Part shown: positions 6,301-11,770 of the stretch, piece after piece | How positions within the stretch are numbered: the stretch's first letter is position 1 | Layout of the letters: every line of letters starts with the position of its first letter | Source of the DNA: Candidatus Iainarchaeum sp. | Lineage (GTDB): Archaea > Iainarchaeota > Iainarchaeia > Iainarchaeales > JAAZKV01 | Direction of reading: 5' to 3' | DNA: 11,770 nt | NCBI GenBank assembly: GCA_018651445.1 | Contig: JABIDZ010000080.1 | Span: forward strand, 1-11,770 | Made by a program: the position numbers and the translations under genes | Notes under the pieces: generated by a model | The model's input: the letters and a program-made list of their open reading frames with translations, nothing else | Database searches by the model: none | Told to the model about the DNA's origin: nothing

Positions 6301-8688
6301 AGCATAATTTCCGTTAACTGTTTGTTTGTAATGTGTATTAAAACTTCCAATATTAATAATTGTCATTCTTTCTCCTTTGGAATTAAGTATTTCCATTCCG
6401 TCTATATCGACTGAATTTTTTAAATTATCATATGTTTGTGCCCAAAGCCAAACACGCGCATAACTTATTCCAATGTCGTCATCTTTATTTTCATCTGCAA
6501 CTCGTGAATTGTTAAAGTCAAAATCCAGTTCAAATTCTTGCCAAGTATCTGATAGACTAAGCGGACTAAACATTTTGGGTATGGAGTAATTCCAGCGTCT
6601 GCTTCCATCATCAGTTGCAATAACTTTTGAGGTGAAAGTGAATTTCATATATGTTCTCAAACGTTGTACTGCAACAGAGTTAGGTTCTCCTCTCATGCGT
6701 ATTTTGAGTGTGTATGTTTCATCGGTTTGAGGCGTCAAAAGTTTTTCGGCGTTTGGATGAAAATAAACGCTAAATGAAATCCCGATGCGTTCATCGCACG
6801 CTTCACTCGTACCATCTTCGAGTTCACAAGTAGGATTTTCTTTTGTTGTATCTGATCCGATATGTAAGTATTTGTCATCAGTAAAATTTTCATCTTTGTA
6901 TGCAGTACTGTCTTCTAAAACAACAACTGGTGATTTATCAAATATTCCTCCGCTTATTGCACCTATTCCTGCGGGATAAAAACCATAGTATTCAACGGGA
7001 TAAGATCTTACTTGGTGTCCAATTAAACCAAGTGCGCCACCAACACAATCCGTATTGATTTCTTTAAGATAATCGGTTGAATTAGTTATACATGTATCTC
7101 TTTCTGCCTGGGTTTGGAACTGTTCACATAATTCGGTACAATTAGTTTCTGTTTTATGCCAATTTATCATTGTCCAAAAATTTTCAAATGATCTTTGTCC
7201 ACTGCCCCAAGGATCGCCACCAAGATACATTCCAGTATTAATTGCTCGTGGAATTGTAATTGTGTTTGCTTCTTCTCCGGGGGTATCACTATCTTCGGTT
7301 GCACCAAACCTGCAGTTTTGATAAGGCCAAATAGTAAAAGGTGGTTTTAGGTAAGAAATACATTCTTCGGCATGATCTGCAGTTAGATCTCTTAAAAAAT
7401 CAATCTGTGCGTATCCATAACTATCTGGCCAGTTTTCAGTATAATCTGCCTGTGTCAAAACATTTCCGCTAAAACCGGCTTGCTCTGCTGCAAGCGTTCG
7501 ATCAATTAATTCAAATGTTCTTTCAGTGGTAATTGCTTCTATTCGCCCATATGCAAGTATTTTATCAAAATTAGCGTCAATTGATCTAGCATATCCCTTA
7601 GTCGGATTTCTTGTTTGAAAGTCTATTTCTTCAGGAATTCTTGTTCGATATCGATTAAATTCAAAAGAACCTTTGTAAGGATAATATGTGTCGAGTCCTG
7701 TCGAACCAGGATAAAAAATATTTCCGTCTCGATAAATGTTTGTTGCTAGATAAAAATCAAATGATGGTCTTTCATTATCGCTTGGCCATCCGGTTCCATT
7801 CATTCTTGGAGGAATTCCTTTTATTATCGCCATGTGAGTTATTTGCGAATTCAAAGCAATTTCTTTATATTTTTCATACGTACAATCGCGAATCGTATTT
7901 GGATTTTGTTCGTTTATTATATTACACATGCATTCAAGAATTTTTTTTCTAGATGATAGTACATGTTTTGCGAGAGCAAATTGGCCGGTCGGGGTTTGAA
8001 TAGCACAAATTTGGTCTTCATCAATTCCTCTTTGTGTTGCATAGTACTGTGCAATTTCTAATGCTTCTGTATCATTTTCATTGTAAATAATAATTACGTT
8101 GTTTGTAAGCTCGGGTTTTTGCACGGGTGCAGAAAAGTTTAATGTGAAGTTTGAAGTGAGTGGACTTAGCTCGTTTTCTTTTGTATAAACTTTTGGCGCA
8201 GTGTTTGTTGTATTTGCTATGGCAAATTTTTGTGCTTGTTCTTGTCCGTCAAAAGTAAAGTTGTCATAACATTCATCTCCCTCAAAATTTGATTCAAAAA
8301 CAGGTGAACAATTTATTTGGTTTGGATCTGTGTCACAAGGGCAAGACGGAGATGATTTTTCAAAAACTATTTCGTTAGCAACAAAAACATTGTTTCCTTT
8401 GGTTGAAACAATTTCTTTTCCTTCTTTTGCAATGCTTTCTTCGATTTCTGTTGCACGTTGTATTAATTCTTCAATATCTTTTTCAGTTATTCTTTCAATT
8501 TCATCTATCACTTGATTTACAATTTGCGATCTTAGTTCGCCACAATCAGCTTCACAAAAATATTCTTCTTCCGCAGTACAATATCCGTCTCCACAATCTG
8601 TTACTGTGCCAAGTTCAGTACACCCTGCTAGAAAAACAAGGGTAATTAAAAGTAAAATTAAAACTAGGGAGATTTGTTTTGATTGCAT
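3394..8688 (-). CDS. Giant Cys-rich surface lipoprotein with TIGR03790-like core
   Basis: 1764 residues. Order: signal peptide with lipobox LAGC (lipidated C23); four-Cys acidic module (32-49); amphipathic helix (51-95); TIGR03790-like core beginning NNVIIIYNEND (196-206) with AQYYATQRGI and THMAIIKGIPPRM (284-296), resuming at about 778-870 with GAIGWWGSSSHHL and GIIYGDPLYNPSG; a beta-rich insertion (about 585-770) resembling a carbohydrate-binding jelly roll; two CGNxxxExGExCD-type Cys repeats (991-1097); beta region (1100-1280); Cys repeat A (1289-1353); a beta domain; a second four-Cys module (1509-1527); Pro/Ser linker (1529-1561); Cys repeat B (1564-1628); Cys-rich end; membrane helix (1709-1731) and basic tail. 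I count about 73 Cys. TIGR03790 has no proven function. A TATA box 24.5 bp before ATG 8688 and no SD indicate a leaderless gene. Its job is unknown; binding or processing of surface polymers is only a guess. Confidence 0.85.
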   Translation of the reverse strand: MQSKQISLVLILLLITLVFLAGCTELGTVTDCGDGYCTAEEEYFCEADCGELRSQIVNQVIDEIERITEKDIEELIQRATEIEESIAKEGKEIVSTKGNNVFVANEIVFEKSSPSCPCDTDPNQINCSPVFESNFEGDECYDNFTFDGQEQAQKFAIANTTNTAPKVYTKENELSPLTSNFTLNFSAPVQKPELTNNVIIIYNENDTEALEIAQYYATQRGIDEDQICAIQTPTGQFALAKHVLSSRKKILECMCNIINEQNPNTIRDCTYEKYKEIALNSQITHMAIIKGIPPRMNGTGWPSDNERPSFDFYLATNIYRDGNIFYPGSTGLDTYYPYKGSFEFNRYRTRIPEEIDFQTRNPTKGYARSIDANFDKILAYGRIEAITTERTFELIDRTLAAEQAGFSGNVLTQADYTENWPDSYGYAQIDFLRDLTADHAEECISYLKPPFTIWPYQNCRFGATEDSDTPGEEANTITIPRAINTGMYLGGDPWGSGQRSFENFWTMINWHKTETNCTELCEQFQTQAERDTCITNSTDYLKEINTDCVGGALGLIGHQVRSYPVEYYGFYPAGIGAISGGIFDKSPVVVLEDSTAYKDENFTDDKYLHIGSDTTKENPTCELEDGTSEACDERIGISFSVYFHPNAEKLLTPQTDETYTLKIRMRGEPNSVAVQRLRTYMKFTFTSKVIATDDGSRRWNYSIPKMFSPLSLSDTWQEFELDFDFNNSRVADENKDDDIGISYARVWLWAQTYDNLKNSVDIDGMEILNSKGERMTIINIGSFNTHYKQTVNGNYASDAIDRLGAIGWWGSSSHHLTGGWAFSGDQKFAGAFFSGRSLGESLAHISWNGKSGIIYGDPLYNPSGAKLFVGDGLNLANSKEDRFYFSDHINQNQKIKINAFHGTNNLATTNWKLSVCYDENQQECNSNNSWTESLTGTSAVFEQQLNKNLMSFVTATEVDQNFMLWLEVWNPGEEQEALSSYGYFSYQVPECGNERVEVGEECDTLEFAGGTCLNNGYAGGNLSCTASCTLDKTTCIDPGCGNGVWESGLGEYCDTDAITFYYESCVQSGYCGGEIQCNNTCTDMNLLSCFDYSDPQCDASIKLKYELKAEEKYYLSLPIHPFRRDLRDIFVGAPLNTSIQLKHGANWRSTSSRSTPDVNLFYRFGRGGDIIIEPGMSIYIKPTADYNVTIWGEPVTSPAKILVQGEYPLIGVPFCNEAYNSQTMIEEINSIDTNCHQIKNIPQNMLEQKAYSLIDNNKDIFPIDNNLVYLIYCDVTTDFNWTPNCHIQCNTNADCGEDFFVGDRNCQGNRVVSDKSIWTCTDPGTTDSTCMVTISQDVPLANCAPLRCTSGACEHSPRETHKTIIRRANQNDLNILVNGTVFNSHYFSDNRQVKIKRGIKPIVEFDFEFTNDLNLVDTNLVSGEVNGNDYLIVKDLNIGTTKTVYIDRNGGNEVCILDENNVNLSDLESTCVRIGCPGDWNNITCAIDGNYYKVSGLTHSGIIADYEYCGDGYCSPEESTGNCPDDCGSAPNNPPATPPANPSTNPGTSPSPSSPSSTPPTITCEKSSDCGSPRYTGSNYCATNKVVKNYETWSCTDANTVDSECVKNETTKTIRNCRTTETCSNAVCVAQTTCANGFTQSGNTCVCLNTKCGDSCYTTQGVCCNGEYKLGETSCITTQDVNQPSPFGIGFPTLEDFFNFEGGEITEENLLLVGGVIGAIILIIIIIFAGLHFKNKPKEPNNSNTNNLNGKDALLEQLRDNAKR
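3805..3999 (-). repeat. Cys-rich repeat B in the giant lipoprotein
   Basis: Codes residues 1564-1628. Cysteine spacing is 6, 11, 14, 10, 12, 6, 5, against 6, 11, 14, 10, 13, 5, 5 in copy A. Shared words include CxxxxDCG, NxVV, W(T/S)CTD and (D/E)C. It is a protein-level repeat; the DNA copies have diverged. Confidence 0.75.
4630..4824 (-). repeat. Cys-rich repeat A in the giant lipoprotein
   Basis: Codes residues 1289-1353, the partner of the repeat at 3805-3999. The two are separated by a beta-rich domain and the second four-Cys module, suggesting an old duplication of a disulfide-bonded extracellular module rather than a recent tandem copy. Confidence 0.75.
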
Positions 8689-8708
8689 ATAAATAGTATC
8701 TCTTAGTC

Positions 8709-8716
8709 ATATTTAA
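8709..8716 (-). promoter_or_regulatory. TATA box of the giant lipoprotein gene
   Basis: TTAAATAT on the minus strand is centred 24.5 bp before ATG 8688, so transcription should begin at or next to the start codon. The 47-nt gap to the ZIP gene holds nothing else. Confidence 0.6.
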
Positions 8717-8735
8717 GACTTATTTTTTGGTTAGA

Positions 8736-9464
8736 CTACAAAAATAAGAGTACGCCCATTGCGCCAACCCCAATTAGAATAAACACTAGTTGTAGCAAAG
8801 ATTCTTTTGCATTAGGGTTTTTGTGTAGTTCAGGGATAAGGTCTGTTCCTGCGATGTAAATGAACCCACCTGCAGCGATTGCAACGATAATTGGTACAAC
8901 CCCAATAACAAACGCGTTAAATACTAACGCAATTATTGCGCCGATAAATGCAGTTAAAGCAGTTGCAAAGTTTGCTAGCAAAGCTTTTTTGCGAGAAAAT
9001 CCTCCTTTCATTAATACGCCAAAATCACCTATTTCTTGTGGGATCTCGTGTAATAAAACAGCGATTGCAGTCGCAAAACCAACTTGTACATTAATCAAAA
9101 AAGCACCTGCTAACAAAACACCGTCTAGGAGATTGTGGAGTCCATCACCAACCAAGTTCATATAAGAAAAGCATAGGTGTTCGTGTTCGGATTTGTGGCA
9201 GTGATGCCAGAACACAAATTTTTCAAGAACAAAGAACAACAAGATTCCGCCAAGAACAAAAATACTCACATCACTAAAAACTCCTTCTTCAACTAGCTCA
9301 GGAATTAAATGTAAGAATACGCCTCCAAGTAAAGCTCCAACCGAAAGAGAAACTAATAAGTCTAGCGAATTATCTAATCTTTTTCTATTAATTGAAAGAG
9401 TGAATACTCCTAACAAAGATACTAGCGAAATAATTAGTATTGCAATAAATAATTCTATTAACAT
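8736..9464 (-). CDS. ZIP-family divalent metal transporter
   Basis: This 242-residue, roughly eight-helix membrane protein has both ZIP metal-site signatures: GDGLHNLLDG in TM4 (D107, H110, N111, D114) and LLHEIPQEIGDF in TM5 (H139, E140, Q143, E144, D147). The loop before TM4 is His-rich (HHCHKSEHEH, 87-96), a typical metal-gathering segment. HLIPE (52-56) and TDLIPELH (207-214) are also family-like. ZIP proteins import Zn, Fe or Mn into the cytosol; the metal cannot be told from sequence, though the HEIPQE form is common in prokaryotic ZupT/GufA-type members. The ATG is one base after the stop of the S-like membrane protein gene (TAAaATG), so translation is probably coupled and both share the promoter near 10046. 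Length and motifs look complete and functional. Confidence 0.93.
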   Translation of the reverse strand: MLIELFIAILIISLVSLLGVFTLSINRKRLDNSLDLLVSLSVGALLGGVFLHLIPELVEEGVFSDVSIFVLGGILLFFVLEKFVFWHHCHKSEHEHLCFSYMNLVGDGLHNLLDGVLLAGAFLINVQVGFATAIAVLLHEIPQEIGDFGVLMKGGFSRKKALLANFATALTAFIGAIIALVFNAFVIGVVPIIVAIAAGGFIYIAGTDLIPELHKNPNAKESLLQLVFILIGVGAMGVLLFL

Positions 9465-9465
9465 T

Positions 9466-10020
9466 TTAACTCAACCCAAATTTCTTTTCTTTTTTTAGTT
9501 TGCTTATCCCAACAATAATACTACCACTTTCGGCAGTAATAAATTGTGTAATACTAAACATTCCTATTAAAGCAATTGGAACTAAACCAATAAAAAACAT
9601 CGCAAGAACCGAACAAAACAAAAAAGTGGCTTTCGCCGTGCTTGCAATCAATGTACTCTTGAAATAATTTTTTGTTTTTTCTGTGAATAACTTTTTTGTA
9701 ACAAAAATAATCAATAAATTACTTATCCAAATAAATGGTACCATTAACAAAACAAATTCGGTTAGCGAACCAAACAAAAGGGTGGTCGAAATAACTGACA
9801 AAGAAGGTAAGAACGCGAGTACAAACATTTTTTTCATTGAGTGATTCAAAGCACTCTTAATTAGTAAAGCGTTTACGATTGTTCCAACAATTAATTGATG
9901 TGAATGAAACAAAGGAATGAACAAAAGTACTAAAGCATACAAAGCAATTTCTAAGTACTCGTTGTGTTCTTGAGTTTTGAACACAAAATAGTTTCGTTCT
10001 TTGTTAACAAATAAGTTCAT
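9466..10020 (-). CDS. ECF S-component-like integral membrane protein
   Basis: 184 residues with about five to six hydrophobic segments (about 22-40, 44-57, 64-86, 88-108, 122-146, 147-170). The pattern HSHQLIVGTIVNALLI (39-54), FLPSLSVIS (70-78), VPFIWISNLLII (94-105), a lone Lys in a helix (K130) and SITQFITAESG (156-166) matches a family of small membrane proteins in anaerobes often mislabelled 'iron hydrogenase', which look like ECF-transporter substrate-binding (S) components. No ECF ATPase or T-component is in the window, so any module would have to be encoded elsewhere. The tight coupling to a ZIP metal transporter suggests a metal-related substrate, but this is context only. A TATA box 26.5 bp before ATG 10020 and no SD indicate a leaderless first gene of a two-gene operon. 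Confidence 0.65.
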   Translation of the reverse strand: MNLFVNKERNYFVFKTQEHNEYLEIALYALVLLFIPLFHSHQLIVGTIVNALLIKSALNHSMKKMFVLAFLPSLSVISTTLLFGSLTEFVLLMVPFIWISNLLIIFVTKKLFTEKTKNYFKSTLIASTAKATFLFCSVLAMFFIGLVPIALIGMFSITQFITAESGSIIVGISKLKKEKKFGLS

Positions 10021-10042
10021 TACTAAAAGAAGTTCTCTTAGA

Positions 10043-10050
10043 ATTTAAAT
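10043..10050 (-). promoter_or_regulatory. TATA box of the S-like/ZIP operon
   Basis: ATTTAAAT centred 26.5 bp before ATG 10020, with no SD between. It lies in the 37-nt gap after the lipoprotein gene, so the pair can be transcribed on its own. Confidence 0.55.
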
Positions 10051-10057
10051 CATTGCA

Positions 10058-11089
10058 TTAGTTATTCATTGGTGTGATATTACTTGGTCTTATAATCACG
10101 CCCATTATACCATCTAATCCAATAAAAATATCCATTATTTCCCATTGCTCACCTATTATTTCGCCTTGTGCTAGAGATTCAGATCGGTAAACCTCGCCTT
10201 CAGGAGAGGAATAATCAATTACTACGCGTTTATTAGAATAATGTATTCCCGAAACGGTTATATCTGCTATTTGTGCAGAACCATATGATAAATCTATACC
10301 ATCATGAACTTTAACCAAAATTTGATTATGTGCCATCATTGAAGCAGTATAAAGATTTTCAGAAGTGTCTAAAATAAATGATGTGTAACTATCTAATGGA
10401 AAATTTCCTGTGAAAAGAACTCTTTCATTATAACAATCCATTTCTTTGTACCGGATATCTTCTAAAGTATATTCTCCAACTGACTCTCCCTCGATTAGTT
10501 CTATTCCTGTTGTGTCCTCAAATGTGATCCGAACAAAATCTTCTTCGTGTGTGAGATTGTATCCTATAATATCTATATTTGCTGATCTTGAATCAATTGT
10601 AATAGAATCATTTACGGAATATTCTTCTCTAACCCCATTTTTGTCCATAATTATGTAAGAATGTATGGTGTTACATATAGCCTCGATTGAAACAATATCA
10701 ACCTGCCCGTTTTTAGTAATATTTCCTGCCTCGTCTTTTACAATAAACTCGACACTCTCTTGTGGCATCTGGCTAGGGTTGCCGGTTAAATCAGTGCCTA
10801 TATTAGTTTTTGAATTATAAAATTCAAGTTTGTAGCTTAGCGGTTGAGTCATGTTAGTAGATTCTTCTTGCTTAACTATTGCATTAATAAATTCAATATC
10901 CCAAAGTTCGGGTGTTTCAATTGGTGGTTCTTCGAAACAATCGTTTGGACAATTTTCTTCGTTTTCGAACCAATCACAAAAATCGTTGTTATTACAAGTA
11001 GGTACATTATTTCCTGTACAACCACTAAGAGTAATTGCAGCAACTAGTAGTACTGCTAAAAGAATAATAATTTTTTTCGAGCTCATCAT
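10058..11089 (-). CDS. Secreted lipoprotein with four-Cys acidic module, function unknown
   Basis: From the start chosen here the protein has 343 residues: MMSSKK, a hydrophobic stretch, and lipobox LSGC (lipidated C24). It is followed by CNNNDFC and CPNDC (C32, C38, C47, C51), an acidic module of the same C-x(4-5)-C-x(7-8)-C-x3-C form as in the giant lipoprotein, then a Pro/Glu spacer and about 270 residues of beta-rich sequence with several N-x-S/T sequons, likely two or more Ig-like domains. I recognise no enzyme motif. The frame can begin at 11107 (349 residues), but the TATA box at 11110-11117 would then touch the start codon; ATG 11089 lies 24.5 bp from the TATA centre, matching the neighbouring leaderless genes, and removes six residues before a normal signal peptide. 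ATG 11086 is the next alternative. It is probably anchored outside the membrane; its partners are unknown. Confidence 0.75.
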   Translation of the reverse strand: MMSSKKIIILLAVLLVAAITLSGCTGNNVPTCNNNDFCDWFENEENCPNDCFEEPPIETPELWDIEFINAIVKQEESTNMTQPLSYKLEFYNSKTNIGTDLTGNPSQMPQESVEFIVKDEAGNITKNGQVDIVSIEAICNTIHSYIIMDKNGVREEYSVNDSITIDSRSANIDIIGYNLTHEEDFVRITFEDTTGIELIEGESVGEYTLEDIRYKEMDCYNERVLFTGNFPLDSYTSFILDTSENLYTASMMAHNQILVKVHDGIDLSYGSAQIADITVSGIHYSNKRVVIDYSSPEGEVYRSESLAQGEIIGEQWEIMDIFIGLDGIMGVIIRPSNITPMNN

Positions 11090-11109
11090 AAAACACATGT
11101 TTCTCATAG

Positions 11110-11117
11110 TATATAAT
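11110..11117 (-). promoter_or_regulatory. TATA box of the second lipoprotein gene
   Basis: ATTATATA on the minus strand, three bases from the in-frame ATG at 11107 but 24.5 bp (centre) from ATG 11089. This spacing is the reason for the shorter start. Confidence 0.55.
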
Positions 11118-11147
11118 TATTGCCTTTGATTTGGAGTGATATTAATT

Positions 11148-11501
11148 CTAAGCAATAATGATTCGGCCTTTTGGTTTTGCTGCTACAGTAGCAGTTAGAG
11201 CTTTTTCAAATTCTACTTCTTGTCCGTACTCGTAATCGCGTTTATTTGCGCCACTAACCATCAAAACAACTTGTGCTCCGTTCTTTGTACAAACTTTGTC
11301 ACCAAAATGACTTTCTACACTAACGATTCTTTTGTCTGTGCCTGAAATACTCATTTCTTCTGTTACTGCTCCAGCCATCAATTTTCCAATAATACAGCAT
11401 TCATCTATTCCAAAGAATTCATCTGTTTTTAGAATCTTTATTTTTCCTCTTGTTTGATCTGTTGATTTGTCTCTTCTAAAAGCCATTGTTACTAAACTCA
11501 T
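11148..11501 (-). CDS. Standalone elongation-factor domain-2-like beta-barrel protein
   Basis: 117 residues. After a polar N-terminus (1-18), the rest reads like a single EF-Tu domain-2-type barrel: GKIKILKTDEFFGID (19-33), IIGKLMAGAV (37-46), the strand-turn KRIVSVESHFGDKV (57-70), then KNGAQVVLMVSG (73-84) and YGQEVEF (92-98), ending in a basic tail. Archaea do encode small lone domain-2-like 'translation elongation factor-like' proteins of unknown role; there is no GTPase domain here, so it cannot be a factor itself. CC at 35-36 and C71 are present. The first ATG is preferred over ATG 11486 because GGAGTGAT lies three bases before it. The start overlaps the upstream ORF stop (ATGA), so the two are probably coupled. 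The fold call is by pattern only; the function is unknown. Confidence 0.6.
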   Translation of the reverse strand: MSLVTMAFRRDKSTDQTRGKIKILKTDEFFGIDECCIIGKLMAGAVTEEMSISGTDKRIVSVESHFGDKVCTKNGAQVVLMVSGANKRDYEYGQEVEFEKALTATVAAKPKGRIIIA

Positions 11502-11695
11502 TTTATCACTCCATTTGTCCTATTCTTTTTTTTGGCACATTGCTTAAGTCCTAATTCGTTATTAAGAATTGATTGTGGAGAAACACAACCTTTTTCATTC
11601 ATTAACTTCGAATTCCGAACTTTCTTAAAAACAGCTTTTTGTGTGTCGAGAGCCATTTCTAATGCAATTTTTGCATTTCTAACAATAATATTCAT
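11498..11695 (-). CDS. Small lysine-rich hypothetical protein, start uncertain
   Basis: From ATG 11695 the product has 65 residues, lysine- and asparagine-rich, with two Cys (C37, C53) and the C-terminal KQCAKKKNRTNGVIK; I recognise no family. It is supported mainly by its four-base ATGA overlap with the downstream beta-barrel gene and an open frame next to a strong TATA box. The start is unclear. ATG 11749 would run the frame through the TATA box and inverted repeats, giving an odd Arg/Phe-rich leader. ATG 11695 lies only about 11 bp from the TATA centre, upstream of the expected transcription start near 11681. ATG 11656 (52 residues) fits the promoter best but leaves a short peptide. It could also be a leader for the downstream gene rather than a protein in its own right. 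Confidence 0.4.
   Translation of the reverse strand: MNIIVRNAKIALEMALDTQKAVFKKVRNSKLMNEKGCVSPQSILNNELGLKQCAKKKNRTNGVIK
11505..11512 (-). promoter_or_regulatory. Shine-Dalgarno site of the beta-barrel gene
   Basis: GGAGTGAT on the minus strand, three bases before ATG 11501, lies inside the end of the upstream ORF. It supports re-initiation at the overlapping ATGA. Confidence 0.65.
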
Positions 11696-11702
11696 TATGT
11701 AG

Positions 11703-11710
11703 TATATAAA
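11703..11710 (-). promoter_or_regulatory. Strong TATA box at the right edge
   Basis: TTTATATA on the minus strand preceded by a purine-rich AAAAGG stretch, the best TATA match in the window; it predicts a start near 11681. It overlaps one arm of the inverted repeats at 11708-11759. Confidence 0.6.
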
Positions 11711-11759
11711 CCTTTTGAAAAAAGGTTTGCGAAAACGTGCCTTCGGCATAAACCTTTTT
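11708..11759. repeat. Three-armed inverted repeat overlapping the promoter
   Basis: AAACCTTTT (11708-11716) is the exact inverse of AAAAGGTTT (11720-11728), and AAAAAGGTTT (11719-11728) is the exact inverse of AAACCTTTTT (11750-11759). The middle arm can therefore pair with either side. A small TGCC-TTC-GGCA hairpin (11738-11748) sits in the larger loop. On the minus strand the larger stem ends in a run of T, so it could be a terminator of an upstream gene as well as an operator. Confidence 0.55.
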
Positions 11760-11770
11760 GTTTTTCGAAC

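Noticed and set aside
8860..9165. A 101-residue plus-strand ORF
   Set aside because: It is the antisense shadow of the ZIP gene, whose metal motifs lie on the other strand; no promoter or SD of its own.

Overview
The window looks like a low-GC archaeal chromosome segment, probably from a DPANN-type lineage (Woesearchaeota/Pacearchaeota-like); that placement is inference. The support is archaeal TATA boxes (TTTAAATA or TTTATATA type) centred about 25 bp upstream of several start codons with no Shine-Dalgarno site (leaderless genes), Shine-Dalgarno sites (GGTGAG, GGAGTGAT, AAGGAGG) mainly before operon-internal genes, secreted lipoproteins carrying a small four-cysteine acidic module, and an archaeal/anaerobe gene set (DUF134, DUF5320, an ECF S-like membrane protein, ZIP). 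Almost everything is on the minus strand; the only plus-strand gene is a metallo-beta-lactamase-fold hydrolase. I see no tRNA, rRNA, CRISPR, transposon or phage gene, and no gene-free stretch over 300 bases.

Layout, left to right. (1) 1-1615, a leftward three-gene cluster: a DUF5320 small Gly-rich protein, a DUF134 helix-turn-helix protein, and a thioredoxin-CcdA fusion (left end truncated by the window). It is preceded by a promoter with two tandem operator-like palindromes. (2) 1771-3377: a membrane-anchored helical protein of unknown function and, divergently, the hydrolase, sharing one symmetric TATA element. (3) 3394-8688: one 1764-residue, cysteine-rich, cell-surface lipoprotein whose core resembles the TIGR03790 family, with a jelly-roll-like insertion, several Cys-rich modules and a C-terminal membrane anchor. 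(4) 8736-10020: a coupled pair, an ECF S-component-like membrane protein and a ZIP metal transporter. (5) 10058-11089: a second lipoprotein with the same post-lipobox Cys module. (6) 11148-11695: a small lysine-rich ORF coupled to a standalone elongation-factor domain-2-like beta-barrel protein, with a complex inverted-repeat promoter at the right edge.

How they may work together (inference): the thioredoxin-CcdA fusion would carry reducing electrons across the membrane to outside thiols, and the window also encodes very cysteine-rich surface proteins (about 73 Cys in the giant one). ZIP and the S-like protein suggest divalent-metal uptake. DUF134 with DUF5320 is a pairing known next to iron-sulfur/iron-molybdenum cofactor genes, so a metal or redox theme links regions 1 and 4. 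The most unusual items are the giant TIGR03790-like lipoprotein, apparently anchored at both ends, and the paired operators before DUF5320.
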